A stretch of DNA of 7,046 nt from Paracoccaceae bacterium (lineage in GTDB: Bacteria > Pseudomonadota > Alphaproteobacteria > Rhodobacterales > Rhodobacteraceae): the NCBI GenBank assembly GCA_003545125.1, contig DQCI01000120.1, forward strand, positions 2,516-9,561, written 5' to 3'. Under the pieces are notes generated by a model. It was not told where the DNA came from and did not search any database. It saw only the letters and a program-made list of their open reading frames with translations. This document shows, piece after piece, positions 5,620 through 7,046 of the stretch. Numbering within the stretch: position 1 is the stretch's first letter; each line of letters begins with the position of its first letter. Made by a program: the position numbers and the translations under genes.

Positions 5620-6836
5620 AAGGATCAGTTTACAATCAACCTCTTGTTCCTGGGCGCGTCATTCGCGGACTACATCGGCATTGCGATCTGGGCCCGCGCG
5701 GGCTCGACATCGGAAATCGACGCCGCCGGCCGCGGTGTTCACCCGGTGACCAACGGCATGGCGACGGCCGGCGACTGGATGTCGGCCGCTTCATTCATCT
5801 CGATGGCGGGCCTCATCGCCTTCACCGGCTACGACAACTCCACCTCCCTCATGGGCTGGACCGACGGCCACGTGCTGCTCGCCCTGCTGCTCGCGCCCGA
5901 CCTGCGCAAGTTCGGCAAGTTCACGGTGTCGGAATTCATCGGCGATCGCTTCTACAGCCAGACCGCGCGCATTGTTGCCGTGATCTGCCTGATCGTGGCG
6001 TCGACCCCCTGCGTGATCGGCCAGATGACCGGCATCGGTGTGGCTTTCGGCCGGTTCCTGGAAGGGTCGAACACCACCGGGTTGTTCATCGGCGCCGCGG
6101 TCGTCTTCGCCTATGCCGTGTTCGGCGGCATGACCGGTGTGAGCGACACCCAGATGGCGCAATATGTGGTGCTCATCCCCGCCTATACCATCCCGGCGAT
6201 CTTCATCTCGCTGCGGCTCACCGGCTCACCGGCAACCCGGTCCCGGCGCTCGGCCTGTTCGGCGACCACGTCGCGAGCGGGGAGCCGCTGCTGGCGAAGC
6301 TCGACGCGATCGAACGTGAGCTTGGCTTCAACGAATACCCGGCGCATCACGGCGATACCTTCGACATGCTGCTGTTCACGCTGTCGCTGATGATCGGTAC
6401 CGCGGGCCTGCCGCACGTCATCATGCGCTTTTTCACCGTGCCGCGCGTGGCCGACGCCTGCTGGTCGGCCGGTTGGGCGCTGGCCTTCGGCCTTGCCGCC
6501 GCCGCGATCTTTCCGGCGCTGATGATGGGTATCTTCCTGCCCAAGATTTACAATACCGGCGCGGTTGCCGGGATGTTGGCTGGCCTGACGGTGACCCTTC
6601 TCTACATCTTCCTGCACAAGGGCAGGTTCTTCATCTCCGACACCAACAGCTTCACCGATGCGGACCCGCTGCTCGGCACGATCAAGTCGACCTTGTTCGG
6701 CGCGGTCGGGGCGGCGATCAACTTCTCGGTGGCCCACGTGGTGTCGAACAGCACCAAGCCGCTGCCGGAGGAGATCAAGGACCTCATGCAGAGCGTGCGT
6801 ATCCCGTGCGGTGCCGGCTCGGCGCAGGACCACTGA
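5620..6836 (+). pseudogene. SSS-family sodium:solute symporter large subunit (VC_2705 / ActP-like), frameshifted and internally deleted
   Basis: The homologous reading starts DQFTINLLFLGASFADYIG, but the codon where the start ATG is expected is AAG (5620-5622). SSS features continue (AAGRGVHPVTNGMATA, ADWMSAASFISMAGL-like, EFIGDRFYSQTARIVAVICL, IGQMTG, AQYVVL). At 6217-6232 an 8-base duplication moves the protein from frame 1 to frame 0, where it resumes LTGNPVPALGLFGDHVASG and runs to the TGA at 6834-6836. At 6477-6490 the text jumps from SAGWALAF to GLAAAAIFPALMMGIF; from memory of the family roughly 150 residues between these are missing. Several substitutions look radical for conserved membrane positions (for example DAAGRG, APDLRKF, STPCVIG, GVSDTQ, LIPAYT), consistent with relaxed selection. 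Intact homologues import acetate-like or other small organic acids with sodium. It cannot be functional as read here. Confidence 0.9.
6217..6232 (+). repeat. 8-base tandem duplication causing the symporter frameshift
   Basis: CTCACCGG occurs twice in succession (6217-6224 and 6225-6232). Removing one copy reads R-L-T-G-N-P-V-P-A-L-G continuously and joins the two homologous halves of the symporter, so this duplication alone explains the frame change. Confidence 0.92.
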
Positions 6837-6843
6837 CCAAGGC

Positions 6844-6873
6844 GGGCGGGCCGCGCTGCGCGCCGACCCGCCC
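6844..6873 (+). terminator. GC-rich hairpin after the symporter remnant
   Basis: GGGCGGG (6844-6850) pairs with CCCGCCC (6867-6873), with further partial pairing of the GC-rich interior. It begins eight bases after the TGA. Only a couple of Ts follow, so on its own it is a weak terminator or a stabilising hairpin. Confidence 0.4.
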
Positions 6874-6885
6874 CCTTCGGATTCG

Positions 6886-6923
6886 GTCCTGTCCGGTGCA
6901 GATCGGGCAGGACTTCTCGTTTC
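6886..6923 (+). terminator. Probable Rho-independent terminator
   Basis: GTCCTGTCCG (6886-6895) pairs with CGGGCAGGAC (6904-6913), ten pairs including one G-T wobble, around an 8-base loop. It is followed by the pyrimidine- and T-rich TTCTCGTTTC. It separates the symporter remnant from the gene at 6957. Confidence 0.55.
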
Positions 6924-6956
6924 AGCGGCTTGGTTTCGTCGACAAGGCAGACCGCG

Positions 6957-7046
6957 ATGCCCCTGACGCCCGAGCAGATCCTGCGCTTCCTGAAATCCGT
7001 ACATCCCCAAGATGCGCTCCCCGAACAGGTCCTGCAGGCGCTTGGG
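6957..7046 (+). CDS. Start of a probable cyclic-nucleotide-binding/CBS/DUF294 nucleotidyltransferase-like regulator (3' end outside window)
   Basis: Thirty codons are visible, beginning MPLTPEQILRFLKSVHPQDA and continuing LPEQVLQALG. The ATG at 6957 has a weak AAGG nine bases upstream. The opening, a short helix-rich segment with a xHPxDALP-type motif, resembles the N-terminus of the proteins combining a cyclic-nucleotide-binding domain, CBS pair and DUF294 nucleotidyltransferase-like domain. Those are commonly encoded next to DUF4212/SSS symporters in Rhodobacteraceae and are thought to modulate them. Only the leading residues are present, so the call rests on context and recalled similarity. 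If intact, the gene has outlived its transporter partner; it could equally be decayed beyond the window. Confidence 0.5.
   Translation, partial: MPLTPEQILRFLKSVHPQDALPEQVLQALG

Noticed and set aside
1..7046. CRISPR array, tRNA, rRNA, intact insertion sequence or attachment site
   Set aside because: No regularly spaced repeats, cloverleaf-like sequence, terminal inverted repeats flanking a transposase, or rRNA-like sequence was found by reading both strands.

Overview
The window is high-GC DNA with strong G/C preference at third codon positions. It most resembles an alphaproteobacterium of the Rhodobacteraceae (Roseobacter-type). The main support is the remnant locus at the right end, a DUF4212 small subunit, an SSS-family symporter and a probable cyclic-nucleotide/CBS/DUF294 regulator, an arrangement I recall from that family. 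This placement is an inference from protein resemblance and composition, not from a search.

Left part (1-3062): two plus-strand genes overlap by an ATGA. The first, cut by the window edge, encodes a PAP2 / vanadium-haloperoxidase-fold protein with all three motifs. The second encodes a subtilisin-type (S8) serine peptidase with its catalytic Asp, His and Ser, its oxyanion Asn, and an unusually long insertion before the Ser. The overlap implies coupled translation and a shared role, which I cannot name. After a gap of about 330 bases, 3391-4197 encodes a small beta-rich protein with a very strong ribosome binding site. It resembles the non-repeat domain found in some RTX-type secreted proteins, but no RTX nonapeptides are visible.

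Middle (4198-5207): no intact gene. On the minus strand, about 4310-4856 has strong coding character but is broken by an in-frame TAG and a 16-base tandem duplication. An AT-rich stretch at 5080-5170 carries a TTTGCAAA palindrome and a 7/8 match, followed by a 10-bp hairpin in the leader of the next locus.

Right part (5346-6836): a decayed two-component sodium:solute symporter. The small subunit has CTG where its start should be and CAG where its stop should be. The large subunit has AAG at its expected start, an 8-base tandem duplication that shifts frame, an apparent large in-frame internal deletion and many radical substitutions. Because the shifted segment happens to lack stops, one 542-codon open frame spans the whole wreck and could be mis-annotated as a gene. 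Two hairpins follow, and the probable DUF294-type regulator gene begins at 6957 and runs off the window.

Overall, three apparently intact genes on the left (a possible peptidase/PAP2 accessory module) sit beside a region undergoing decay, where short perfect tandem duplications recur.
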